A DNA stretch of 64,000 bases from Veillonellaceae bacterium. Lineage in GTDB: Bacteria; Bacillota; Negativicutes; Veillonellales; Negativicoccaceae. The translations under genes were made by a program, and so were the position numbers. How positions within the stretch are numbered: position 1 is the stretch's first letter; every line of letters starts with the position of its first letter. Where the stretch lies: the NCBI GenBank assembly GCA_022771805.1, contig JALELM010000002.1, positions 117,524 to 181,523 of the forward strand, written 5' to 3'. Shown here piece by piece: positions 27,901 to 36,384 of the stretch. The notes beneath the pieces were generated by a model that was not told the DNA's origin, did no database searches, and saw only the letters and a program-made list of their open reading frames with translations.

Positions 27901-29280
27901 ATGTATATACGCGATACGATTGCGGCAATTGCTACGGCACCGGGCGAAGGCGGGATCGGAATCATTCGCATCAGCGGATCGGAAGCACTGGCGGTCGCGG
28001 CTCGCCTGTTTCATCCCGGCGGCAGCATCGATTGGGAAACGGTACCGGGATACACCGCACATTACGGCCATGTCCGTGACGAGCAGGAAACGGTGGATGA
28101 ATGTGTGCTGCTTGTCATGCGGGCGCCCCGCTCGTATACGGGGGAGGACACCGCGGAGTTACAGATCCACGGGGGAACATTGGTTCTGCGGCGAGTGTTG
28201 CAACTTTGCTTGCAAGCCGGTTGCCGCGCTGCGGAAAGCGGAGAATTTACGGAGCGGGCTTTTTTGAACGGTCGGTTGGATTTGGCACAGGCGGAGGCGG
28301 TGCAGGATATCATCACCGCCCGCAGCAACGCCGGTCTGGATATTGCCGTGCGGCAATTGAACGGCTCTCTGTCGCGCTGGGTGGCGGCGGCGGAAGAAGA
28401 AATATTGACTCTGGTGAGCTCGCTGGAAGCGGCGATTGATTATCCGGAAGAAGATCTTGCCGAACTTGGGCGGGATGAGGTGGCGGGGCGGTTGGCGAAG
28501 TTGTGTGACGCTTTGCGGGACATTCTTGCCCGGACTCGTGCCGGCAAGGTCTGGCGGGAAGGTTTACGTACGGTAATCAGCGGCTTGCCGAATGCAGGTA
28601 AGTCGAGCCTGCTGAATCTCATTTTGCGTGAAGAGCGGGCTATCGTTACGGAGATTCCGGGAACGACACGGGATATTATTGCGGAGTATGCCGACTTGCA
28701 CGGTATTTTGCTGCATCTGATCGATACGGCCGGTATTCGGGAGACGACGGATACCGTCGAACGCATCGGTGTGGACCGTGCGCGGCGGGAGGCGGCACAG
28801 GCGGAATTGATCCTGGCGGTACTGGACGGCTCCGAGCCGGTGACGGAAGCGACGGAAGCTTGGTTACGGACGCTGGTCGGAAAACCGGTTATTTTGCTGT
28901 GGAATAAAGCGGATTTGCCGCTGCGGGCGGATACGCGGCGAGTCCGGGAGATTATTGGCGATGTGCCGGAGGTATCGCTATCGGCACGCGCCGGTGACGG
29001 TCTGACGGAATTGGGACTCGCGATTTACGATTTTGTCGGTGCGGCAGGCTTGACCGGCTCTCATGCCGCGCTGCTGACCAATGTCCGTCAGCAGCAATGG
29101 GCGGAAACCGCGCTGGAACACTTGGAACACGCGGCAACAGGTGTATCTCTCGGTTTGCCGGAAGATTGTTTGACGGAAGATTTGCGCCAGGCTCGGGAGG
29201 CGTTGGCAGCCATTGTCGGTCGGCGGGCAGGAAGTGATATAGTGAGTGAAATATTCCGGCGCTTCTGTGTCGGTAAGTAA
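27901..29280 (+). CDS. mnmE: tRNA modification GTPase MnmE
   Basis: A 459-residue GTPase that, with MnmG, makes 5-carboxymethylaminomethyl-uridine at tRNA wobble U34. The N-terminal folate-binding domain begins with DTIAAIATAPGEGGIGIIRI. The G domain has G1 GLPNAGKSS (228-236), TRD in the G2 region, DTAG and NKAD. The C-terminus is CVGK, matching the conserved C(I/L/V)GK with its catalytic cysteine. AGGAGG precedes the ATG. Confidence 0.97.
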   Translation: MYIRDTIAAIATAPGEGGIGIIRISGSEALAVAARLFHPGGSIDWETVPGYTAHYGHVRDEQETVDECVLLVMRAPRSYTGEDTAELQIHGGTLVLRRVLQLCLQAGCRAAESGEFTERAFLNGRLDLAQAEAVQDIITARSNAGLDIAVRQLNGSLSRWVAAAEEEILTLVSSLEAAIDYPEEDLAELGRDEVAGRLAKLCDALRDILARTRAGKVWREGLRTVISGLPNAGKSSLLNLILREERAIVTEIPGTTRDIIAEYADLHGILLHLIDTAGIRETTDTVERIGVDRARREAAQAELILAVLDGSEPVTEATEAWLRTLVGKPVILLWNKADLPLRADTRRVREIIGDVPEVSLSARAGDGLTELGLAIYDFVGAAGLTGSHAALLTNVRQQQWAETALEHLEHAATGVSLGLPEDCLTEDLRQAREALAAIVGRRAGSDIVSEIFRRFCVGK

Positions 29281-29289
29281 GGAGTATGT

Positions 29290-31164
29290 ATGGATGTAGT
29301 GGCAAATTATGATGTCATCGTCATCGGTGCGGGCCACGCAGGTTGCGAAGCGGGTTTGGCGGCCGCGCGCTTGGGAGCCGATACGCTGCTTTGCACGATC
29401 AGTTTGGAAAATGTTGCGATGATGCCTTGTAATCCCGCAATCGGAGGACCGGGGAAAAGTCATCTGGTTCGCGAATTGGATGCCTTGGGCGGCGAAATGG
29501 GGCTTGCCGCCGATGCGAATGCGATCCAGATGCGGATGCTGAATCGCGGCAAAGGCCCGGCGGTGCATTCGCTGCGGGCGCAGGCCGATAAAAATGCATA
29601 TCATCGCTGGATGAAGCGGGTCATAGAAAATCAAGAGGGACTTGCGGTCAAACAAATGATGGTTACCGCACTGCTTACGAAAGATGGTGCGGTGACGGGC
29701 GTTCGAACGGAGCTGGACGAAGTCTATACGGCGCCGGTGGTGATATTGGCAACGGGTACGTACCTCACGAGCAAGATTCTGATTGGTGAGCACAGTTACT
29801 ACAGCGGCCCGAACGGCTACCGGGCAAGTATGGATCTGGCGGCCTCCTTGCGTGAAGCGGGTGTGCGTCTGTTGCGCTTCAAGACGGGAACACCGAGCCG
29901 GGTAGACTTTAAAACGTTGGATACGACGAAGATGATTCGGCAGGACGGAGATACGGAGGGGCACTGCTTCTCGTTTCTTTCCGCCCGGGAAAATCGGAAT
30001 CATACCTGTTGCTGGTTGACGTATACGAACGAAACGACACATGCACTGATTCGGGAGAATCTGCACCGAGCGCCGATGTACTCCGGCAAAGTGGAAGGTG
30101 TCGGGGCGCGCTATTGCCCGTCCATTGAAGATAAAGTGGTACGCTTTGCGGACAAAAATCGGCACCAGCTTTTTGTCGAGCCGGAAGGGCTAGATACGAC
30201 GGAAATGTATGTCCAGGGGATGTCGACTTCGTTGCCGATGGATGTCCAGCATGCGTTTTTGCGGACAATTCCCGGCTTGGAACGTGTGGAAATTATGCGC
30301 CCGGCATATGCTATCGAGTATGACTGCCTCGATCCGTTGCAGCTGACGGCGGGGCTTGCTCATCGCAAGATTCGAGGCCTTTTTTCCGCCGGGCAGGCAA
30401 ACGGGACATCTGGTTACGAAGAAGCCGCGGCGCAAGGTCTGATTGCCGGAATCAATGCAGCCCGCTACTTGCAGGGGAAAGAGCCGTTTACACTGACACG
30501 TGCGGAGTCGTATATAGGTACGCTGATCGACGATCTGGTTACAAAAGGAACCAATGAACCGTATCGCATGATGACCAGTCGCAGTGAATATCGTCTGCTG
30601 TTGCGGCAGGACAATGCCGATTTACGCTTGACACCGAAAGGCCGGGAAATCGGCTTGGTGAATGATGATCGCTGGGCGCGCTACCTGGCGAAAAAAGAGG
30701 CGGTCGAGGCCGGTCGGAACCGGTTACGTACGAGTGTCATTGCTCCCCGGGCGGAAATCCGGGAGCGGTTGGCGGCGCTCGGGACGGCGGCGCTCAAAAC
30801 CGGCATTACGGCGGAACAATTGCTGCGCCGCCCGGAAATCCGTTATCCGGATGTTGCGAATCTGCTCGGTTGGGAAATTCCGGCTGTTGATATCTGCGAA
30901 GAACTGGAATTTGCGGTCAAGTACGAAGGATATATTACCAAGCAGCAGGATCGCATCCGTCGCCAGCAGAAAATGGAAACGACGGTATTGCCGACAGATA
31001 TGGATTACAACCGACTGCGAGGCGTTTCCTTGGAAGCACGCCAGAAGCTGGCAGCGATCCGGCCGGAAACATTGGGGCAGGCAAGCCGTATTTCCGGTGT
31101 TTCCCCTGCCGATATTTCGGTTCTAATGATATACTTGGAACAAAGGGAGCGAAGTGATGCCTGA
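29290..31164 (+). CDS. mnmG: tRNA U34 modification enzyme MnmG (GidA)
   Basis: A 624-residue FAD enzyme, partner of MnmE. The dinucleotide-binding motif is VIGAGHAGCEAGLAAARLG. PCNPAIGGPGKSHLVRE and the C-terminal region with YNRLRGVSLEARQKL are family hallmarks. It lies 9 nt after mnmE with AAGGAG and overlaps rsmG by a few nucleotides. The length is normal. Confidence 0.97.
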   Translation: MDVVANYDVIVIGAGHAGCEAGLAAARLGADTLLCTISLENVAMMPCNPAIGGPGKSHLVRELDALGGEMGLAADANAIQMRMLNRGKGPAVHSLRAQADKNAYHRWMKRVIENQEGLAVKQMMVTALLTKDGAVTGVRTELDEVYTAPVVILATGTYLTSKILIGEHSYYSGPNGYRASMDLAASLREAGVRLLRFKTGTPSRVDFKTLDTTKMIRQDGDTEGHCFSFLSARENRNHTCCWLTYTNETTHALIRENLHRAPMYSGKVEGVGARYCPSIEDKVVRFADKNRHQLFVEPEGLDTTEMYVQGMSTSLPMDVQHAFLRTIPGLERVEIMRPAYAIEYDCLDPLQLTAGLAHRKIRGLFSAGQANGTSGYEEAAAQGLIAGINAARYLQGKEPFTLTRAESYIGTLIDDLVTKGTNEPYRMMTSRSEYRLLLRQDNADLRLTPKGREIGLVNDDRWARYLAKKEAVEAGRNRLRTSVIAPRAEIRERLAALGTAALKTGITAEQLLRRPEIRYPDVANLLGWEIPAVDICEELEFAVKYEGYITKQQDRIRRQQKMETTVLPTDMDYNRLRGVSLEARQKLAAIRPETLGQASRISGVSPADISVLMIYLEQRERSDA

Positions 31165-31882
31165 TCAACTGACGGAGGCTGCCGTTACAGCGGCATTACA
31201 GGCGGCAGGACTGCCGGTAACTCCGGCTGCGGCAAGTGCATTATCCGCCTATTATACGGCGGTAACCGATACCAATCGACATATAAACCTTACCGCAATT
31301 ACAGAGCCGGAAGATTTTTTACGGAAACATTATCTCGACTCGTTGCTCTGCTATCGGCAGGAACTGTTCGCCGCCGCCGAAAAGGCATTGGATCTCGGCA
31401 CCGGCGGCGGTTTCCCGGGAATTCCGTTGGCAGCGTTGACGCCGCATATTTGCTGGACGCTTTTGGATGCGACGGCCAAAAAGCTGCGTTTCATCGAACA
31501 GACGGCGAGGTCTGTCGGTTTGGAAAATGTCCGCGTACTGCATGCGCGTGCGGAAGAGGCGGCAAAAGAGCCGATGCAGAGGGAATGCTATGATATCGTT
31601 ACATCGCGTGCGGTGGCACGGTTGGCAATGTTGGCGGAATGGGCGCTGCCGTTCGTCCGGCTCGGCGGTACCTTCATTGCGCTGAAAGGGCCGCGCGGTG
31701 AGGAAGAATGGGCGGCGGCGGAACGCGCGGTAGCGCTGCTCGGCGGTCGTTTGCGGGAGAGGGTTACGTTGCCGCTGCCGGGAACGGATGAAAGCCGCAC
31801 TGTTTTCTATATTGAGAAAGTCGCGCCGACGCCGAAGGCGTATCCGCGTAAACCGGGAATTGCGGCCAAGAAACCGCTGTAG
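31157..31882 (+). CDS. rsmG: 16S rRNA (guanine527-N7)-methyltransferase RsmG
   Basis: About 241 residues. The SAM-binding motif I is LDLGTGGGFPGIPLA, preceded by NLTAITEPEDFLRKHYLDSL, both typical of RsmG. It methylates G527 of 16S rRNA; loss gives low-level streptomycin resistance in other species. ATG at 31157 follows GGGAG with 8-nt spacing; a GTG one codon earlier is possible. It overlaps the mnmG end by 8 nt. Confidence 0.95.
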   Translation: MPDQLTEAAVTAALQAAGLPVTPAAASALSAYYTAVTDTNRHINLTAITEPEDFLRKHYLDSLLCYRQELFAAAEKALDLGTGGGFPGIPLAALTPHICWTLLDATAKKLRFIEQTARSVGLENVRVLHARAEEAAKEPMQRECYDIVTSRAVARLAMLAEWALPFVRLGGTFIALKGPRGEEEWAAAERAVALLGGRLRERVTLPLPGTDESRTVFYIEKVAPTPKAYPRKPGIAAKKPL

Positions 31883-31893
31883 GAGGGATAAAT

Positions 31894-32787
31894 ATGGATT
31901 GGGAACGGTATCGTGTAGAACCGGGGATTAAACCGAATTTGGCGAAAGTTTCGACGCTTCCGCCGAGCAATGTGGAAAAGAACGTCGTCAAAGAAGAGTG
32001 GTTTCCCGCAGAACTGGAAGAGATGAAAACTTGGCAGGAAAAGCTGTATGCAGAAAAGGAGCGCGGCCTCGTGATCGTTCTTCAGGCGCGCGATGCGGCA
32101 GGCAAAGACGGCACCATTAAGCATGTTTTTACCGCACTGAATCCGCAGGGCGTACATGTGACCGCTTTCAAAGAGCCGAGCGCGGAGGAGTTGGATCGGG
32201 ACTATCTTTGGCGAATTCATAAAGCCTTGCCGCGGCGCGGAGAGATCGGAATTTTCAATCGCTCGCATTATGAAGAAGTCATCGTTACACGGGTGCACAA
32301 GCTCCTGGATAACCAAGCCTATTTCGAAGACATGAAGCATAAAAAGGTTTGGCAGGATCGCTTTCGTGAAATCAACAATTGGGAAGAATATCTGTCGGAG
32401 AACGGGTTTACCGTTCTGAAGTTTTTCCTGCATGTTTCGCGAGAAGAGCAGGCGGAACGTATTCTCGATCGGATCCGGCAGCCGGAAAAGCATTGGAAGT
32501 TTTCCCTGGCGGATGTGAATGAGCGTAGTCATTGGGATGACTACGGCGAGGCGTATGAAGAGGTATTTAAGTATACTTCAACGGGGGTTGCACCGTGGTA
32601 CATTATTCCGGCCGATAAGAAATGGTTTGCGCGCTACTTGGTGGCTCGTATTACCAATGCTGTTTTTCGTAAGTTGCAGCCGGCATACCCCGAACTGCCC
32701 CCGGCTACACGCCGACAGATTGAAGCCTGGCGTAAGCAGCTGGCGGAAGAAGGCAAGACGGCGTTGGAAGCACTGCTGACGAAGTAA
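31894..32787 (+). CDS. Polyphosphate kinase 2 family protein
   Basis: A 297-residue PPK2-family phosphotransferase that moves phosphate between polyphosphate and nucleotides. Walker A is QARDAAGKDGTIKHV, Walker B region GEIGIFNRSHYEEV, and the lid region is rich in Arg and Lys. Single-domain length fits the short PPK2 groups; I cannot assign class I, II or III from motifs alone. It sits between rsmG and parA, after a GGAGGG ribosome site, and ends at a strong terminator. Confidence 0.92.
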   Translation: MDWERYRVEPGIKPNLAKVSTLPPSNVEKNVVKEEWFPAELEEMKTWQEKLYAEKERGLVIVLQARDAAGKDGTIKHVFTALNPQGVHVTAFKEPSAEELDRDYLWRIHKALPRRGEIGIFNRSHYEEVIVTRVHKLLDNQAYFEDMKHKKVWQDRFREINNWEEYLSENGFTVLKFFLHVSREEQAERILDRIRQPEKHWKFSLADVNERSHWDDYGEAYEEVFKYTSTGVAPWYIIPADKKWFARYLVARITNAVFRKLQPAYPELPPATRRQIEAWRKQLAEEGKTALEALLTK

Positions 32788-32792
32788 TCAAT

Positions 32793-32843
32793 CGGCATAC
32801 CCGATTCGGCTCGTAGGGAGCGAATCGAGTATGCCGGTTTTCT
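32793..32843 (+). terminator. Terminator between the PPK2 gene and parA
   Basis: A 16-bp stem with one mismatch (32793-32808 with 32821-32836), a 12-nt loop and a T-rich tail. It ends the rpmH-side operon before parA, which has TATACT at about 32859. Confidence 0.88.
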
Positions 32844-32888
32844 TTTTCGGATATGGTATACTGAAAGAATAGAAAAGGAGGCAGGGCG

Positions 32889-33650
32889 TTGGGGAAAATC
32901 ATTGCGATAATGAATCAAAAAGGCGGCGTCGGCAAGACGACAACAGCCGTAAATTTGGCGGCTTGTCTGGCGGAGATGGGGAAGCGGGTCCTTCTTGCGG
33001 ATATGGACGCGCAGGGCAATGCCTCAAGCGGGCTGGGGATTTCCAAAGAAGAGATTCGTTACTCGACATATGATGTCCTGATCGAAGATGTCGCCGTTAC
33101 GGACGTGGTGCAACCGACCGCGCTGAAGCATTTATCCGTCCTGCCGGCAACGATCGCGTTGGCCGGAGCGGAAGTGGAGTTGGTCAACGTTGTTTCACGT
33201 GAAACAAAACTGCGGGAGGTGTTGCGCGGTGTCCGGGATACATATGACTATATTTTGATCGACTGTCCGCCCTCGCTCGGCCTTTTAACGATAAACGCAC
33301 TGGTTGCGGCGGATTCCGTGCTAATTCCTATTCAATGCGAGTATTATGCCTTGGAGGGTGTCGCACAACTGCTGCAAACCGTTCGTTCTGTCGGCAGCAA
33401 CTGGAATCCCGCTTTACGAGTGGAGGGCGTGGTGCTTACCATGTTTGACGGACGCACCAATTTGTCGTTACAGGTGGCGGAAGAAGTAAAGCGCTTCTTC
33501 GGCGATAAGGTGTATAGAACGTTCATTCCTCGCAACGTACGTTTGAGTGAGGCGCCGAGCTACGGTGAATCGATTATTCAGTATGATTCGCGCTCCAAAG
33601 GGGCACGGGTATATCGCGAATTGGCAAAGGAGGTCGTCGGGCGTGACTAA
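32889..33650 (+). CDS. parA: Chromosome partitioning ATPase ParA/Soj
   Basis: A 253-residue Walker-type ATPase. The deviant Walker A is KGGVGKTTT (11-19), with a second conserved DMDAQGNAS. It works with ParB-parS in origin segregation and, in Bacillus, modulates DnaA. The start codon is TTG behind AAAAGGAGG. A perfect parS site (33191-33206) is embedded in the coding sequence. It overlaps parB by 8 nt. Confidence 0.97.
   Translation: MGKIIAIMNQKGGVGKTTTAVNLAACLAEMGKRVLLADMDAQGNASSGLGISKEEIRYSTYDVLIEDVAVTDVVQPTALKHLSVLPATIALAGAEVELVNVVSRETKLREVLRGVRDTYDYILIDCPPSLGLLTINALVAADSVLIPIQCEYYALEGVAQLLQTVRSVGSNWNPALRVEGVVLTMFDGRTNLSLQVAEEVKRFFGDKVYRTFIPRNVRLSEAPSYGESIIQYDSRSKGARVYRELAKEVVGRD
33191..33206. 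promoter_or_regulatory. parS: parS site inside parA
   Basis: TGTTTCACGTGAAACA, an exact match to the 16-bp consensus parS palindrome, lies within parA. ParB binds and spreads from such sites near the origin. Confidence 0.97.
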
Positions 33651-34527
33651 ACGTAAGGGAAACTTAGGTCGCGGTTTGGGTGCTTTGTTGGGCGACACGC
33701 CGGTGCCGAATGAAGGCGTGGCGGAAATCGAGCGCAGCCGAATTATACCGAACCCGTACCAGCCGCGAGCCGAGTTCGAACCGGAAGCATTGGCGGAGCT
33801 GGCGGCATCCATTCGGGAATACGGCATTATACAACCGCTTGTGGTTGTCCGCGGTGAAGGCGATACATATGTTTTGGTGGCCGGAGAGCGCCGTCTGCGG
33901 GCGGCGGAACTGGCCGGTTTGACAAAAGTGCCGGCCGTAGTAAGGCAATACGATCCGATGGCCCGGGCAGCCATTGCGCTGATCGAAAACCTGCAGAGGG
34001 AAGATTTGAATCCGATCGAAGAGGCGGGGGCATACTATCGCCTGCAACACGAGTTTTCTCTTTCGCAGGCGGAAATCGCCGAAAAAGTCGGGCGGAGTCG
34101 CCCGTATGTAGCGAACAGCCTGCGTTTGTTGCGGTTGCATGATTATGTGCGGGAGGGGCTTGCGTTGCGTCGCCTGACGGTCGGTCAGGTACGTCCGTTG
34201 CTGACGCTGACCGATCCGGATGCGCAGTTGCGTTGGGCGCAGCGAATCGAAACGGAGGGTTGGAATGCCCGGCAAGTCGAGCAGGCTATGGCAGAGGAAG
34301 CGGCCAAACAGTCACCGCAGAAAAAGGCCGCTGTGCGGAAGAAACTGACCGGTCGGTCGGGTGCGTTACAGGCGGAACTGAACCGGGCAGAGGAACAGCT
34401 GACCTTGGCGCTGGGGACGAAGGTGCGTATCTCGGCGGAGGGCAAGGGGCAGCAGGTTCGCGGCGAGGTTCGGATCGATTTTTCAAGTACGGCGGAGTTG
34501 GAACGGCTGCTTGCCTATTTCGAATAG
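33643..34527 (+). CDS. parB: Chromosome partitioning protein ParB/Spo0J
   Basis: A 294-residue CTP-dependent DNA clamp. The N-terminal domain contains NPYQPRAEFE, and GERRLRAAELAGL with ENLQREDLNPIEEA forms the CTPase and arginine-patch region. The central HTH includes SQAEIAEKVGRSRPYVANSLRLLRL. The GTG at 33643 follows AAAGGAGG and overlaps parA; a 32-codon upstream extension is not family-like. The second parS overlaps its stop codon. Confidence 0.97.
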   Translation: MTKRKGNLGRGLGALLGDTPVPNEGVAEIERSRIIPNPYQPRAEFEPEALAELAASIREYGIIQPLVVVRGEGDTYVLVAGERRLRAAELAGLTKVPAVVRQYDPMARAAIALIENLQREDLNPIEEAGAYYRLQHEFSLSQAEIAEKVGRSRPYVANSLRLLRLHDYVREGLALRRLTVGQVRPLLTLTDPDAQLRWAQRIETEGWNARQVEQAMAEEAAKQSPQKKAAVRKKLTGRSGALQAELNRAEEQLTLALGTKVRISAEGKGQQVRGEVRIDFSSTAELERLLAYFE

Positions 34528-34542
34528 GTTTCACGTGAAACA
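34527..34542. promoter_or_regulatory. parS: Second parS site at the end of parB
   Basis: GGTTTCACGTGAAACA differs from consensus only at the first base; the inner 14 bp are perfect. It overlaps the last base of parB and lies 10 nt before the DUF4446 gene, next to its GGAGG. Confidence 0.92.
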
Positions 34543-34551
34543 GGAGGTTGC

Positions 34552-35058
34552 ATGGACTGGTTAAACGGAGGCGGCGGGACAGTGCTGTTGGGCGCGGAGC
34601 TTGCCCTGTTGTGCATATTAGTTGTATATATAATGATCTTGCAGGCAAAAGTCACTCGTCTGACGCGCAAGTACGATATGTTTATGCGCGGAGAAGACGG
34701 TAATACGTTGGAGCGCAAGCTGGCGGTGGAAGTCCGCGAGCTGCGGGAAATGACGGCGGCGATTTCTTCGATGGTCGCGGAGCAGGAGAATTTGTCGCGG
34801 GTGCAGCACGAAGCGCTGCAGCATCTGGGGTTTGTCCGGTACAATGCGTTCGGAGAAAACGGACGCCCGGACAGTTTTTCCGTTACCTTGCTTGACGGCA
34901 AAGCCGACGGTTTGGTATTAACCTCGCTGACCGGTATGGAAGAAACGAGATTGTATGCCAAGCGGATTACAAACGGGCAGTTTATGACGCGCCCGAGCCG
35001 GGAAGAAGAACAAAGCCTGCAGCAGGCATTGCGGCATGAAGCGGAGGCGGCAGAGTAA
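34552..35058 (+). CDS. DUF4446 family membrane-anchored protein
   Basis: A 168-residue protein with one N-terminal membrane helix (about 9-32), a coiled-coil-like segment (about 35-80) and a C-terminal domain with FVRYNAFGENGRPDSFSV, typical of DUF4446. The function is unknown; it is commonly found downstream of parB in Firmicutes. It begins right after the second parS and overlaps the next gene by 1 nt (TAATG). Confidence 0.87.
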   Translation: MDWLNGGGGTVLLGAELALLCILVVYIMILQAKVTRLTRKYDMFMRGEDGNTLERKLAVEVRELREMTAAISSMVAEQENLSRVQHEALQHLGFVRYNAFGENGRPDSFSVTLLDGKADGLVLTSLTGMEETRLYAKRITNGQFMTRPSREEEQSLQQALRHEAEAAE

Positions 35059-35906
35059 TGTATTTGCATGAAGAAAGCGGCCGCTGGCACTTACAGATCG
35101 GAAAGCGTACACTTTACGTTCTTGTCGCGCTGGAACTTCTCTTCTTTTTGGCAGCGATCGCAGCTGTGGTGTGGGGCGTTGCCGCGCGAGCGGAAACGGT
35201 TCGCTTGCGGGAAGAGCAGGCTCTGCATGCGCGCCAGCTGGAAATGGCTCGCACCAAATTGGAAGAGTTGCAGGGGCAGCTGACCGCGTTGCAGGGGCCG
35301 GTTGTGGAACGTGAGGGCAGCCCGGTATCCCGCGGCGGAGGCCGCGCGGGTGGAGTACGTACGGCATATACCCCGGGAGAATTGCTGGCGGCGGTCGAAA
35401 GCCTGAGCGAGGTGGTGTATCGTGTCCGCAGCGAACGCGTGCTGAGCGCTTCGGGCGGAACCATGTCGCTGGCGGCAATGCAGGCGCGGCTGAAGCAGGC
35501 AGAGCAGGACCACACGGTGCCCTCGCTGTGGCCGGCGGAAGGGGAAGTGACAGACGGCTTCGGTTGGCGGCCTAATCCCTTCGGCAGTGGGATCGTCTTT
35601 CATCAGGGAATAGATATAGCCGGAACTTACGGAACGCCGATCCGGGCGACGGCAACCGGGCGAGTAAAGTACGCCGGCTGGCAGGACGGCTACGGAAATT
35701 TGGTAGAGCTGCAACATGACGGCGACATTGCTACACGCTACGGCCATAATTCCGTGCTGCTGGTGCGGGAAGGCGAGCCGGTTCAGGCGGGAGCGGTCAT
35801 CGCATTGATGGGCAGCACGGGTAACAGCACCGGTGTGCACGTACATTATGAAGTACGGATTCAGGGCACGCCCGTGGATCCGCGGATTTTCTTACCGGCG
35901 CGGTAA
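35058..35906 (+). CDS. M23-family (LytM) peptidoglycan endopeptidase-like protein
   Basis: A 282-residue protein with one N-terminal membrane segment (about 15-40), a coiled coil (about 45-85) and a C-terminal LytM domain. Zn ligands are visible in HQGIDIAG and HVHYEV, so the site looks complete. NAD-free cell-wall hydrolysis or activation of amidases (EnvC/NlpD-like) are both possible; the coiled coil resembles EnvC types. It is translationally coupled to DUF4446. Confidence 0.88.
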   Translation: MYLHEESGRWHLQIGKRTLYVLVALELLFFLAAIAAVVWGVAARAETVRLREEQALHARQLEMARTKLEELQGQLTALQGPVVEREGSPVSRGGGRAGGVRTAYTPGELLAAVESLSEVVYRVRSERVLSASGGTMSLAAMQARLKQAEQDHTVPSLWPAEGEVTDGFGWRPNPFGSGIVFHQGIDIAGTYGTPIRATATGRVKYAGWQDGYGNLVELQHDGDIATRYGHNSVLLVREGEPVQAGAVIALMGSTGNSTGVHVHYEVRIQGTPVDPRIFLPAR

Positions 35907-35969
35907 GTGTCGAAATAAAGGCGTTTTAAGCGGATAAAAATTTTTTCGAATGGGAATTTGTATAAAATG

Positions 35970-36001
35970 AACAAAGGCCTTGAAAAAGGGCCTTTGTTTT
36001 T
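35970..36001 (+). terminator. Terminator of the parAB-M23 operon
   Basis: A perfect 10-bp stem (35970-35979 with 35989-35998), a 9-nt loop and a short T-rich run, about 65 nt after the M23 stop codon. Confidence 0.85.
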
Positions 36002-36224
36002 GTTTTCGGCAAATGGAAAGCGGAAATTTGCTCGGTCGCTTTTTATGGCGGGAGATCGCTGCGGAAACCCGGTACGGAAGGGGAGAAAGGTCGCCGGCAA
36101 CATAATAGGCTATACTAATAGAGATATATGCTATACGGATTATGCAATCGGAGCCGGTATCATACGTACTATGCACAGCTGTTTTGTATTTGCCAAGCGC
36201 ATGCTTGACTTGCGTAAAGAGAAA

Positions 36225-36247
36225 AAAGTCCCGTTTTACGGGACTTT
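36225..36247 (-). terminator. Minus-strand terminator-like hairpin with no assigned gene
   Basis: A perfect 9-bp stem (36225-36233 with 36239-36247) is followed by six T only on the minus strand. No leftward gene ends here, so a short leftward transcript is possible. Confidence 0.5.
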
Positions 36248-36277
36248 CAGGAAAACCGGTCGAAATGGAGGCATGTT

Positions 36278-36291
36278 TTTTGTATACAAAA
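36278..36291. promoter_or_regulatory. Palindromic operator candidate upstream of the liv promoter
   Basis: TTTTGTATACAAAA is a perfect 14-bp palindrome 25 bp upstream of the liv -35 box. It resembles GntR-type operators (TTGTATACAA). The cognate regulator is not in the window. Confidence 0.55.
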
Positions 36292-36316
36292 TACGGCATT
36301 GCCCGAAAAACAGGGC

Positions 36317-36345
36317 TTGACCGTGCATTTTTCGGCTCTTATAAT
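36317..36345 (+). promoter_or_regulatory. Promoter of the liv operon
   Basis: TTGACC (36317-36322), a 17-bp spacer and TATAAT (36340-36345), 40 nt before the first binding-protein gene. Confidence 0.85.
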
Positions 36346-36384
36346 TAGCCGCATAAGGAGGAATTGCGGAAAGGAGGGATATCA

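Larger units (their letters stand above)
35907..36384. other. Long intergenic region before the liv operon
   Basis: A 478-bp noncoding gap. It holds the M23 terminator, a minus-strand terminator-like hairpin, a 14-bp palindrome and the liv promoter, each listed separately. Between 36050 and 36210 I see AT-rich sequence with TATACT-like boxes and no credible gene. Confidence 0.6.

Noticed and set aside
28978..30165. A 395-codon frame opposite mnmE/mnmG
   Set aside because: Antisense to two conserved genes with no motif or start signal.
35958..36320. A 120-codon frame in the gap before the liv operon
   Set aside because: It runs through two hairpins, lacks a ribosome site and has low-complexity composition.
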